Positions 8,768 to 15,914 of a DNA stretch of 64,000 bases are shown here, in pieces. The notes beneath the pieces are model-generated. The model was given only the letters and a program-made list of their open reading frames with translations, did not search any database and was not told the DNA's origin. Position numbers and translations under genes: made by a program. Location of the stretch: assembly GCA_001899715.1 (NCBI GenBank), contig MKWI01000003.1, positions 186,001 through 250,000 of the forward strand, given 5' to 3'. How positions within the stretch are numbered: the stretch's first letter is position 1; each line of letters begins with the position of its first letter. The DNA is from Sphingobium sp. 66-54. Lineage in GTDB: Bacteria; Pseudomonadota; Alphaproteobacteria; Sphingomonadales; Sphingomonadaceae.

Positions 8768-9025
8768 GTGACCGCCGCCGATGGGATCAGGACCGACGCA
8801 GAGTCCGATCCGGCTATCGCCGCCCTGTCCGCCATCCTGCTGGATGGGCTGCGGGCGCTGACGGATGCCGGCGAGGCGGACATGGCCTGCCGGCTGGCAG
8901 GGCGCGCCTGCGCGGCCCTGCGGCAGAATGACGCCACGCAATGGCGCCGGTTCAACGTGCTGCTGCACCGCCTCGGTCCACGATCCAGCCCGGTTGGCAC
9001 GCCGCGACCCGCACCCGACGGATAA
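8768..9025 (+). CDS. Small helical protein of unknown function
   Basis: An 85-residue protein starting at a GTG (8768) with GGAG 8-12 nt upstream. It is predicted to be nearly all helix: IAALSAILLDGLRALTDAGEADMACRLAGRACAALRQND.TQWRRFNVLLHRL, ending in a proline-rich tail. No metal-binding or catalytic motif is visible. It lies between the DUF2249 gene and a cytochrome c gene on the same strand, so it may share their function in nitrogen-oxide or redox metabolism; this is inference from position only. I do not recognise a named family. Codon usage looks normal for the surroundings, which supports it being real. Confidence 0.65.
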   Translation: MTAADGIRTDAESDPAIAALSAILLDGLRALTDAGEADMACRLAGRACAALRQNDATQWRRFNVLLHRLGPRSSPVGTPRPAPDG

Positions 9026-9128
9026 GCGAGCGCCGGTGCGCGACAGACCATGCACGCCATGGCTCGTCAGGCGCGGCCCGCGCCGGGCCCCCATCATTTT
9101 CGCAAGGACATTTCCAAGGATATTTCCC

Positions 9129-9620
9129 ATGCGCACAGCAAGACCGATTCAATCCGCAGGTGTGATCCTGCTCGCCGCCACGCTCGCGGCGTGCGGCGGC
9201 CAGCAGCAGCCGGAACAGGAGAACAGCCCGGCCGCCGAGGCCATAGCGCCGGTGAACGATACCGCCGCAGCGACCACGGTCGCCGCCAACGACACCGCCC
9301 TCGTCCCGGCGGCCGCGCCGGCAGCCGATGCGCCGCCGCCGGCCTTCGCGCAGTGCCAGAGCTGCCATTCACCGGAGGCGGGCAAGAACGGCATCGGCCC
9401 CTCGCTGGCCGGGGTGTTCGGGACCAAGGCGGCGGAAGTCGCGGGCTATGATTTCAGCCCCGCGATGACGAAGTCGGGGCTCACCTGGGATGAGGCGACG
9501 CTGGATCGCTACCTCAAGGCGCCGCAGCAGGTCGTGCCCGGCACCAAGATGACGTTCGCGGGCCTCTCTGACGATGCCAAGCGCGCGGCGGTGATCGCCT
9601 ATCTCAAATCCATCGGATAA
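9129..9620 (+). CDS. Class I cytochrome c lipoprotein
   Basis: A 163-residue electron carrier anchored to a membrane. The lipoprotein signal ends LLAATLAAC with lipid-modified C22; a ~45-residue Ala/Pro/Glu-rich linker follows; the haem site is CQSCH at residues 76-80 and the distal ligand is M141 in PGTKMTFAGL. The fold-specific GIGPSLAGVFG and YLKAPQQVVPGTKM segments match the cytochrome c2/c-550 family. Start at the ATG at 9129, with AAGGA 8-10 nt upstream; much upstream in-frame sequence is out of character and rejected. It lies in the cluster behind the NsrR-like palindrome, so it may deliver electrons to a periplasmic reductase encoded elsewhere; that partner is not visible here. Confidence 0.9.
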   Translation: MRTARPIQSAGVILLAATLAACGGQQQPEQENSPAAEAIAPVNDTAAATTVAANDTALVPAAAPAADAPPPAFAQCQSCHSPEAGKNGIGPSLAGVFGTKAAEVAGYDFSPAMTKSGLTWDEATLDRYLKAPQQVVPGTKMTFAGLSDDAKRAAVIAYLKSIG

Positions 9621-9698
9621 GCGCCTTAGCGGAGGGAGCCGATGCACGGCTTCCTGCCGCCCCGCACCGACATCATCTCTCGATCGAAAGGACAAAGC

Positions 9699-9929
9699 GT
9701 GGCTGACACCTGGCTCCCCTCCCTCAAGACTGCGACCCCGCAGGAAGGGTTCGAACTCGCCACCAAGCTGGCGCGCGTCGGCGTGAAACTGACCCAGCCG
9801 TCCGCCGAGGTTCGCGACCGGCTACGGCTTGCCTATGAGGAGGACAGCGCGCAGCTCATCGCCTCCTCGCAGGTGATCGCCATCCATTTCCAGACGGTCG
9901 CCGCCGCCAACGATTATTGGCGCGGCTAA
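9699..9929 (+). CDS. Small conserved-looking protein, unknown
   Basis: A 76-residue soluble protein. The start is taken at a GTG (9699) because AAAGGA lies 6 nt before it; an ATG at 9642 has no such site. The sequence reads as three helices: PQEGFELATKLARVGVKLT, SAEVRDRLRLAYEEDSAQLIASSQVIAIHF, then QTVAAANDYWRG, without cysteines or obvious ligand motifs. It follows the cytochrome c gene by ~80 nt on the same strand and ends before a REP pair, so it is probably the last gene of the DUF2249 transcript. Function unknown. Confidence 0.65.
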   Translation: MADTWLPSLKTATPQEGFELATKLARVGVKLTQPSAEVRDRLRLAYEEDSAQLIASSQVIAIHFQTVAAANDYWRG

Positions 9930-9955
9930 GGTTCCTACTCAGGTTGAATCACATT

Positions 9956-10031
9956 GTGCTCCTGCGAAGGCAGGAGCCCAGGGCGCATAGACGGCTCGCT
10001 ACCGCCTAGCCTCCTGCCCGTGCAGGAACAC
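9956..10031. repeat. REP-like inverted pair 1
   Basis: GTGCTCCTGCGAAGGCAGGAGCCC at 9956-9979 (shown here as one 24-nt unit split GTGCTCCTGCGA / AGGCAGGAGCCC) and an inverted variant at 10009-10031. Each unit is itself a hairpin (CTCCTGC...GCAGGAG). It lies in a convergent gap and may end both transcripts. Confidence 0.8.
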
Positions 10032-10178
10032 GGTGATGTGTTGGGGAAGCTCCGCTGTTCCTGTCGGCATAGTCGAGACACGCCGGTCCAGTGCTGGCAT
10101 GGATCACGGTTGCGGGTCGACGAACATCGCGAGAGTCGAATCCTCGGCATCCATAGGGAGGCTGCTCCCCACCGCCAT

Positions 10179-10727
10179 TCAAGCCGTCGCAGCCGGTGCG
10201 GGATAGATCACCCTGCCCTGCTCTGTCCGTTGCGCGCCCGGTGTCGGCGCGGCAGGGGTGACATGGCCGGGCGCCATCAGATGATCGACGGCATGGCCGT
10301 TCAGTAGCAGATAGTCGGCGATGATACGGCGATGGCAGCGCCACCAGACCGCTTCCGAGCACATCAGCGCCGGACGACGCCCCTCACCGAGCCGCACGAG
10401 TTCCCCAAAAGCATCGGCGAATGCATCCCCCAGCGCATAGTCGGCATAATTGTGGAAACTCCGCACACGCCAGAGGGCATTGATCGTCTCATCCACGCCG
10501 GGCTGTCTGGGTCGCCGGCCGCCCAGCGCAGGCAGGTGCCGATAGCCGATTTGCAGGGGCTCCAGCGCGTCGGGCAGCCGGTCGATATTGAAAACGGGGT
10601 TGGTGCGCGAGCGGGGGAATGCCCGCACATCGACCAGCAGATCGACCCGCGCCGCCCGCAGCATGGCGGTGAATTCGTCGAGCGTCCGGTTGGAATGGCC
10701 GATGGTGGCGAAGCGCGCGGCCTTCAC
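10179..10727 (-). CDS. DUF488 family protein
   Basis: A 182-residue DUF488 protein. Typical marks are the start FATIGHSNRTLDEFTAML, the strand LLVDVRAFPRSRTNPVFN, HLPALGGRR, and ALMCSEAVWWRCHRRIIAD with the family's Cys-x-Glu and Cys-His pair. Function in bacteria is not settled; the fold and cysteine arrangement have led to suggestions of nucleic-acid or redox roles. Its start overlaps the stop of the preceding DUF2945 gene by 4 nt (ATGA at 10727-10724), so the two are translationally coupled. It ends at a REP-like pair shared with the facing gene cluster. Confidence 0.88.
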   Translation of the reverse strand: MKAARFATIGHSNRTLDEFTAMLRAARVDLLVDVRAFPRSRTNPVFNIDRLPDALEPLQIGYRHLPALGGRRPRQPGVDETINALWRVRSFHNYADYALGDAFADAFGELVRLGEGRRPALMCSEAVWWRCHRRIIADYLLLNGHAVDHLMAPGHVTPAAPTPGAQRTEQGRVIYPAPAATA

Positions 10728-10933
10728 GCAATCTTCGTCAGCGCGGCTTCCTTGTGGGCGGCGACATGGTCCGTCTTGTCGCTCTTGATCTCATATTGGG
10801 GATCGTCCTTCGACGCGCGGTGACGGTGGCCCTTATAATCGAAATCCGCATGATGAACCCGGATGATCGTGCCGGTGACGCGCCCGGCCTCGGAATTCCA
10901 GCTCACATGATCGCCGATGGAATATTTCGCCAC
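10724..10933 (-). CDS. DUF2945 (HVA1/TUDOR-like) small protein
   Basis: A 69-residue protein matching the hypervirulence-associated TUDOR-like family: SIGDHVSWNSEAGRVTGTIIRVH, then a positively charged HRASKDDPQYEIKSDKTDHVAAHKEAAL ending. The pattern G-D-x-V-x-W-x-S near the start and PQYxIKSDKTDxxAxHKxxAL near the end is diagnostic. Its molecular job is unknown. It is the first gene of a two-gene minus-strand unit with the DUF488 gene. The region from 10934 to 11141 upstream is the shared divergent promoter area with the MoaF-like gene. Confidence 0.88.
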   Translation of the reverse strand: MAKYSIGDHVSWNSEAGRVTGTIIRVHHADFDYKGHRHRASKDDPQYEIKSDKTDHVAAHKEAALTKIA

Positions 10934-11141
10934 GATTGGCCTCCCACTGATGAGAACGATCCGGCCGGGCAGATGTTCCGGCAGGAACGCCTGCGGAGAT
11001 AGCCGATTTTGGCGATCCCGTCGCGCCGCCGGGGCCCCTCACCTTGCTATCGGGCCGGACGGGGCTACCCTTGGGCTTGGGAGAGGATGCGGGCGCCGAG
11101 ACAGTCCGCCTCCCAACAAGGCGCTCGCGAGAGGAGACGAC

Positions 11142-11942
11142 ATGCAGGAACTCAAGCCGATCCAGCCCGTGCCGCCGATGGCGCGCGACATGGACCTGAC
11201 GAAGAACCGCCTTCCCTCGACAGGCGCGCTCGCGGGCGAGACGATTACGCTCGCTTATGACGATGGCGGCACGGCCACCTTCCACCTTGCGGCAACGCGT
11301 GTCGTCTGGGAGGCACAGGCGGACGGCGCTTCGTTCAGCGGCGAGGACGATTATGACGCGGTTGAGGTGCGGCCCGGCCTGTTTTTCCTGCACTTCGCGG
11401 CGGTCGGCGCCGGCCTCGGCCTCTCCACCGTGATCGATCGGGAGAACGGCCGCGCCATCACCGTCTGGGACGTGCCGGTGATGGGCGATGACGGTGCATG
11501 GGATCTGCGGCGGTTCCTGCGCCCCGGCCGAATCGCCGGGCACGCCGCACCCTATCAACCCATCGCGCAATCGCGCGAACTGATCGGGCGCCGGGCCTAT
11601 TGCATCTACAGCGAGGAGGCCGCGCTTGAGCATGTCTATGTCAATTCGGCGGCGATCATCTGGCAATGGCTGCTCCTGCCGGACGATCCGCGCTTCGAGC
11701 CACTCAAGTCCGAGGTGGGGATCGAGGCCGTGACGGTCTGGAAGGTCGCCGACGAGCTGTTCCTGCTGGTCCTGCGCGTGCCCGGCCCGGTGCAACTCTG
11801 CCTGCTCATGGATTTCGAGCAGATGCGCAATGTCGGCTGCCTGTTTGGCCGAGGTCAGGCGGGTCTTGTCGACCGGCTGGTCGGCGCGAAGATCGTCCAT
11901 CTCAATGACTTGAGCTACCCGCAGGAGCACATGCCCGGCTGA
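11142..11942 (+). CDS. MoaF-like protein
   Basis: A 266-residue soluble protein resembling MoaF, a two-part beta-barrel (lipocalin-like) family first linked to molybdenum-enzyme function in Klebsiella. The N-terminal half has GETITLAYDDGGTATFHLA...VVWE and VRPGLFFLHFAAVGAGLGLSTVIDRENG; the C-terminal half repeats a related pattern, ELIGRRAYCIYSEEAALEHVYVNSAAIIWQWL with CLLMDFEQMRNVGCLFG. No molybdenum cofactor genes adjoin it. In aromatic-degrading bacteria MoaF-like folds also occur as catabolic accessory proteins. The ATG at 11142 follows GAGGAGA with 5 nt spacing. Assignment is by pattern and not certain; the gene lies between the DUF2945 and FmdE-like genes. Confidence 0.65.
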   Translation: MQELKPIQPVPPMARDMDLTKNRLPSTGALAGETITLAYDDGGTATFHLAATRVVWEAQADGASFSGEDDYDAVEVRPGLFFLHFAAVGAGLGLSTVIDRENGRAITVWDVPVMGDDGAWDLRRFLRPGRIAGHAAPYQPIAQSRELIGRRAYCIYSEEAALEHVYVNSAAIIWQWLLLPDDPRFEPLKSEVGIEAVTVWKVADELFLLVLRVPGPVQLCLLMDFEQMRNVGCLFGRGQAGLVDRLVGAKIVHLNDLSYPQEHMPG

Positions 11943-11958
11943 CGAAGGCGGCTGGCGT

Positions 11959-12585
11959 TCAGGCCGCTACCATCCAGTCGGCCAGCTGGATCAGCCGCTC
12001 GTCGTCGACATGGTCAAGCAGCATGCGCGCCACGCGCTCCTGCCACAGCGTCCCGAACCGGACCTGCTCGGCCTCGTCGGCGAGACCGGCGGCGGCCTTT
12101 CCGAACAGCGGCGCCATGTCGCGATGCGGCGGCACCACGGCCGTATCGAGATCGAGCACCACGCCGCGCCCGTTGTCGCGGCGGCGCAGCGCCATCAGCC
12201 CGGCGATCGGCGCGTCGAACCGCAGCAGATCGCGGCGCCCGAACCGGCCGCCCGCGCCAATGCCGCCGAAGCCCGTCTCCGGCGCCGCGCCCGTGATCAG
12301 CGTCGCCACGGTGGCAATCACGCCCGTCGTACCCTGATCGCGCGCATCGCGCATATAGACCTCGATGCCGCCGCGCTCGGGTATGTCGTCACCATAGAGA
12401 TAGGCGAGCCCCTTGCGGACCATGAGATAGGCCCCGGCCACGGTCGGGCAGGAATGGCCGGCAAGCTTGACGGCATCGGCATAGCGATAGGTGATGACGC
12501 CGCTGGCCGACGCGCCGAGGAACACCGCCAGCGGATCGCGCAGCGTGATCGTCGGTGCCTGTGCGAAGAACTCCGGGAAATCCAT
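11959..12585 (-). CDS. FmdE-like metal-binding protein
   Basis: A 208-residue protein. The region ITYRYADAVKLAGHSCPTVAGAYLMVRKGLAYLYGD fits the FmdE domain, in which the G-H-x-C-P motif (here H44 and C46) helps bind a metal such as zinc; IPERGGIEVYM follows. The remaining half (VIATVATLITGAAPETGFGGIGAGGRFGRRDLL) is glycine-rich and less characteristic. Function in bacteria without methanofuran chemistry is unknown. The ATG at 12585 has AGGAGG 5-6 nt upstream. The promoter side holds the second NsrR-like operator (12621-12650), so nitric oxide-linked control together with the DUF2249 gene is likely. It ends close to the convergent MoaF-like gene. Confidence 0.7.
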   Translation of the reverse strand: MDFPEFFAQAPTITLRDPLAVFLGASASGVITYRYADAVKLAGHSCPTVAGAYLMVRKGLAYLYGDDIPERGGIEVYMRDARDQGTTGVIATVATLITGAAPETGFGGIGAGGRFGRRDLLRFDAPIAGLMALRRRDNGRGVVLDLDTAVVPPHRDMAPLFGKAAAGLADEAEQVRFGTLWQERVARMLLDHVDDERLIQLADWMVAA

Positions 12586-12620
12586 GGCTGCCTCCTGATG
12601 GGTGCGAGCCTGTTTGCGGA

Positions 12621-12650
12621 ATAAAGATATATTGTCAATCTATGTTATTC
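12621..12650. promoter_or_regulatory. NsrR-like operator 2
   Basis: AAGATATATTG-T-CAATCTATGTT: the same 11-1-11 dyad as at 8271-8309, with most positions identical over the inner 23 nt. It lies about 40 nt before the FmdE-like start and about 95 nt before the dioxygenase start, so it could serve either gene. Confidence 0.65.
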
Positions 12651-12669
12651 TCTGCAACTTTTACATTTG

Positions 12670-12683
12670 TTGACCGGGATCAA
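12670..12683. promoter_or_regulatory. FNR/Dnr-type box
   Basis: TTGACCGGGATCAA, which fits the TTGAT-N4-ATCAA consensus of the FNR/Anr/Dnr/FixK group with one change. Its centre is ~68 nt before the first ATG of the lignostilbene-type dioxygenase, a usual place for an activator site. Confidence 0.65.
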
Positions 12684-12743
12684 CGCGCTCACCGCCGAAC
12701 CGGGTGAAACCGCCTCTATGTTGAGATCCCAACAAGGAGAGCG

Positions 12744-14219
12744 ATGATGGCCCATTTCCCCGAGACGCCCGGCATGACCGGCGTCCTACGCCCCCTCCGG
12801 CTGGAGGGCGACATTCTCGACGTGGAAGTGGAGGGCGAAATCCCGTCGCAACTCAACGGCACCTTCCACCGCGTCCACCCGGACGCCCAGTTCCCGCCGC
12901 GCTTCGAGGACGATCAGTTCTTCAACGGCGACGGCATGATCAGCCTGTTCCGCTTCCGGGGCGGCAAGGTCGATTTCCGCCAGCGCTATGCCCAGACGGA
13001 CAAATGGAAGGTCGAGCACACGGCAGGGAAGGCGCTGTTCGGGGCCTACCGCAACCCGCTGACCGACGACGAAAGCGTGCAAGGCATGATCCGCGGCACC
13101 GCCAACACCAATGTCATGGTCCACGGCGGCAAGCTCTACGCGATGAAGGAGGACAGCCCCTGCCTCATCATGGACCCGCTGACGCTGGAGACGAAGGGTT
13201 ACAGCGATTTCGGCGGGAAGATCAAGAGCCAGACCTTCGGCGCCCATGGCAAGATCGACCCCGTCACCGGCAATTTCTGCAACCTGGGCTATGCCTCCAC
13301 CGGCCTGCTCACCACCGATTGCAGCTATTTCGAGATCGACCCGGCCGGCAATCTGCTGTTCGAGACCGAGTTTCAGGTGCCCTATTACTGCATGATGCAC
13401 GACTATGGGTTGACCGAGAATTACGCGCTGTTCCACATCGTGCCGAGCACCTCCAACTGGGATCGGCTGAAGGCCGGCCTGCCCCATTTCGGCTTCGACA
13501 CCACCCTGCCGGTGTGGCTGGGCGCGCTGCCGCGCGGCCCCGGCGTCACCAACAAGGACATGCGCTGGTTCAAGGCGCCCAAGACGATCTTCGCCAGCCA
13601 TGTGATGAATGCCTTCGAGGACGGCTCGAAGTTGCATTTCGACACGCCGCAGGCGGAGAACAACAGCTTCCCCTTCTTCCCGGACATCCACGGCGCGCCG
13701 TTCGACGCGGTGGCGGCGCGGCCTTATCTGCACCGCTGGACGGTCGACCTCGGCTCGAACAGCGAGACCTTCGCGGGTGTCGAGAAGCTCACCGACTGGA
13801 TCGACGAGTTCCCCCGTGTCGACGAGCGCTATGTTGGCCAACCCTACCGCCACGGCTGGGCGCTGGTGATGGACCCGGAGATGCCGATGGACTTCCTGCG
13901 CGGCCGCGCCTCCGGCTTCAAGATGAACCGCATCGGTCATTTCGACCACGCGACCGGCAAGCAGGATAGCTGGTGGGCCGGCTCGGAAGCGATCATTCAG
14001 GAGCCGTGCTTCGTGCCCCGCACCCCGGACGCGCCGGAGGGCGACGGCTATATCCTCGCGCTCGTCGACAACCTCATCACCAACTATAGCGATCTCGTCA
14101 TTCTCGACGCGCTGCGGCTGGAGGAGGGACCGGTCGCCCGCATCAAGCTGCCGATCCGCCTGCGCTCCGGCTTGCACGGCAACTGGGCCGACGAGAGCAA
14201 GCTGGCACTGGCCGCCTGA
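12744..14219 (+). CDS. Lignostilbene-type carotenoid cleavage dioxygenase
   Basis: Non-haem Fe(II) dioxygenase that splits a C=C bond with O2. The 491-residue length and the four iron-binding histidines fit the family: H168 (FGAHGK), H219 (CMMHDYG), H286 (FASHVMN) and H478 (GLHGNW). Residues known to hold the 4-hydroxyl of stilbenes in the sphingomonad enzymes NOV1 and LsdA (F59, Y101, K134 there) appear one position on: F60, Y102 and K135. So a 4-hydroxystilbene substrate, giving two aromatic aldehydes, is more likely than a carotenoid. AAGGAG precedes two adjacent ATGs (12744, 12747). A cytochrome c'-like lipoprotein gene follows. The FNR-type box upstream is odd for an O2-dependent enzyme. 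Confidence 0.88.
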   Translation: MMAHFPETPGMTGVLRPLRLEGDILDVEVEGEIPSQLNGTFHRVHPDAQFPPRFEDDQFFNGDGMISLFRFRGGKVDFRQRYAQTDKWKVEHTAGKALFGAYRNPLTDDESVQGMIRGTANTNVMVHGGKLYAMKEDSPCLIMDPLTLETKGYSDFGGKIKSQTFGAHGKIDPVTGNFCNLGYASTGLLTTDCSYFEIDPAGNLLFETEFQVPYYCMMHDYGLTENYALFHIVPSTSNWDRLKAGLPHFGFDTTLPVWLGALPRGPGVTNKDMRWFKAPKTIFASHVMNAFEDGSKLHFDTPQAENNSFPFFPDIHGAPFDAVAARPYLHRWTVDLGSNSETFAGVEKLTDWIDEFPRVDERYVGQPYRHGWALVMDPEMPMDFLRGRASGFKMNRIGHFDHATGKQDSWWAGSEAIIQEPCFVPRTPDAPEGDGYILALVDNLITNYSDLVILDALRLEEGPVARIKLPIRLRSGLHGNWADESKLALAA

Positions 14220-14296
14220 TGTTTATGGCGCGGCCCGGTGGTCGTTCCGCCGGGCCGCTTCCGTCACGGCAGGACTCTGGCCCCGCACTGAATCGA

Positions 14297-14311
14297 GTTG
14301 ACTGTGTCAAC
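14297..14311. promoter_or_regulatory. Short palindrome upstream of cytochrome gene
   Basis: GTTGAC-TGT-GTCAAC, perfect 6-nt arms with a 3-nt spacer, 52 nt before the cytochrome start. The spacing is one base too short for an FNR box. Could be an operator of another regulator. Confidence 0.35.
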
Positions 14312-14362
14312 AATTGCCGTAGCCTTCGTTTCGCTGCCGGCACCGATATGAGGAGGCTCCCC

Positions 14363-14920
14363 ATGAAGAAGCACTTGCTCACCGTAGCGGCCCTTTCGTC
14401 CGCAGCCGCATTGCTGGCGAGTTGCCAGAACAAGACGGCCGAAGCGCCCGCCCCTGCCCCGGCTCAGGCGGGCCTGACCCAATTGCCCGTCAGCATCAAC
14501 GCGGCGATGGTCGCGCTGACCAGCCAAGCGGCTGATTATCTGTTCGCACCAGGCAATGGCGACATGCCCAGGAACGACCGCGACTGGGGGCTGGTGCATA
14601 ACGCCGCCTATGAAATCATGCTCGCGGGCAAGGTGCTGCAAATCCCCGGCACCGGCCAGTTCGACGCGCAATGGACGGCCGTGGACGACTGGAAGACGCT
14701 GGCGAACGAGTTGACCGACATCGGCAGCGAGGCGGAAAAGCTCGCGGCGGCGAAATCGACCGACCGCGCGCAATGGCAGGCGCTGGGCGACAAGCTGGTG
14801 CAGAACTGTCTGGCCTGCCATGACAAGTTCAAGCCGGACACGCCCTCACAGGGCATTCTGCACGGCGCCACCAAGCGCGAATCGCTGGGTGAGAGCATCT
14901 TCCCGACAACCTCGAACTGA
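14363..14920 (+). CDS. Cytochrome c'/c-556-like lipoprotein
   Basis: A 185-residue protein with a lipoprotein signal (AALLASC, lipid-modified C21) and a helical body ending in the haem motif CLACHDKF (C149-H153). A haem site near the C-terminus after four helices (AAMVALTSQAADYLF, VHNAAYEIMLAG, DDWKTLANELTDIGSEAEKLAAA, AQWQALGDKLVQN) is the layout of class II cytochromes. Such proteins carry electrons or bind small gases such as NO. Start at ATG 14363, with AGGAGG 6 nt upstream. It sits 143 nt behind the dioxygenase on the same strand with a small palindrome between them, so it may have its own control. Confidence 0.82.
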   Translation: MKKHLLTVAALSSAAALLASCQNKTAEAPAPAPAQAGLTQLPVSINAAMVALTSQAADYLFAPGNGDMPRNDRDWGLVHNAAYEIMLAGKVLQIPGTGQFDAQWTAVDDWKTLANELTDIGSEAEKLAAAKSTDRAQWQALGDKLVQNCLACHDKFKPDTPSQGILHGATKRESLGESIFPTTSN

Positions 14921-14955
14921 CGGATGAGAGCCTGCGGGCTCCCCCTCTATCCCCG

Positions 14956-15690
14956 TCAGCGACCGCCCGAGACCGCCAGATTGGCGCCGGTGATGAACGA
15001 GGCCGCGTCCGAGGCGAGGAACATCACCGCCGCCGCGGCCTCCTCCGGCGTGCCGATGCGCCCGACGGGGGACAGCGCCGTGGCGGCCGCGCGTTTTTGC
15101 GCGCTCAACATCTCCGTGTCGATCGGCCCCGGGGAGACCGCGTTAACCCGGATGCCCTGCCCGCCGACCTCGCGCGCCAGTCCCGTCGTCAGCGCGTCGA
15201 TGCCGCCCTTGGAGGCCGCATACCAGACATGCTCATTGGGCGAGCCATAAGCCGTGGCGCGGGACGAGAGGAAGACGATGGCGCCGCCGGTCCCGCCGCT
15301 GTCGGTCGACATGCGGCGCACCGCCTCGCGCGCGCACAGCATCGCGCCGACAAGGTTGACGTCGACTACGCGGGAAAGCGTCTCCGGCTCCACATCGGCG
15401 AGTTGTGACGGTGCGCCGGTGATGCCGCCGCTACAGGCCAGCACCTTGAGCGGCCCCATGGCATCGGCGGCGGCGAACAGGGCCGCCACGTCCTCGGCAT
15501 CGGCGATATCCGCCAGCACGGCTTGCGCCAATCCGCCCTCGGCCCGAATGCCCGCGACCACTTGCGCGGCCCGGTCGGCGGCACTCGCATAGCTGAGCAA
15601 TACCCGGTAGCCGGCCCGCGCCGCCGCGATGGCGATAGCAGCGCCGATGCCTCTGCTGCCCCCGGTCACGAGGAAAACCGATCCATCCAT
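14956..15690 (-). CDS. Short-chain dehydrogenase/reductase (SDR)
   Basis: NAD(P)-dependent oxidoreductase of the classical SDR family, 244 residues. Cofactor loop TGGSRGIG at residues 10-17, the central NxxG-like segment altered to CSGGITG, active-site serine region VFLSSRATAYG and the Y-x3-K motif YAASK, followed by INAVSPG-type GIRVNAVSPGPIDTEM. The central NNAG motif changed to CSGG is a visible oddity. The nearest homologues by pattern are glucose 1-dehydrogenase/3-oxoacyl-ACP reductase-like enzymes, so substrate is not predictable. It is divergent from the Fe-alcohol dehydrogenase gene at 15915 and ends 36 nt from the facing cytochrome gene. Confidence 0.88.
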   Translation of the reverse strand: MDGSVFLVTGGSRGIGAAIAIAAARAGYRVLLSYASAADRAAQVVAGIRAEGGLAQAVLADIADAEDVAALFAAADAMGPLKVLACSGGITGAPSQLADVEPETLSRVVDVNLVGAMLCAREAVRRMSTDSGGTGGAIVFLSSRATAYGSPNEHVWYAASKGGIDALTTGLAREVGGQGIRVNAVSPGPIDTEMLSAQKRAAATALSPVGRIGTPEEAAAAVMFLASDAASFITGANLAVSGGR

Positions 15691-15914
15691 CTATCCGCTC
15701 CCTGACATGCCTCCTGCCCTCCTAGACGCCACCGCCTGCCTATTCTTGTCCGGCGAGGTGTCCCCTGTTGACCTCCACCGGTCCAGCGCCTGTCGAAGCG
15801 CTTCCTGAAGGCCCAAAGCGCCCGATGCAATGCGCGGTGCCGAATTGGACAAGCCAGTCCCGCTTTTTGGCCACAGGAAATGGGGATCGTCGCAGCGCCG
15901 GGAGAGGCAGAATC

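Noticed and set aside
14297..14311. GTTGACTGTGTCAAC as a second FNR box
   Set aside because: The spacer between half-sites is 3 nt, whereas the FNR group needs 4, so it is listed only as an unnamed palindrome.
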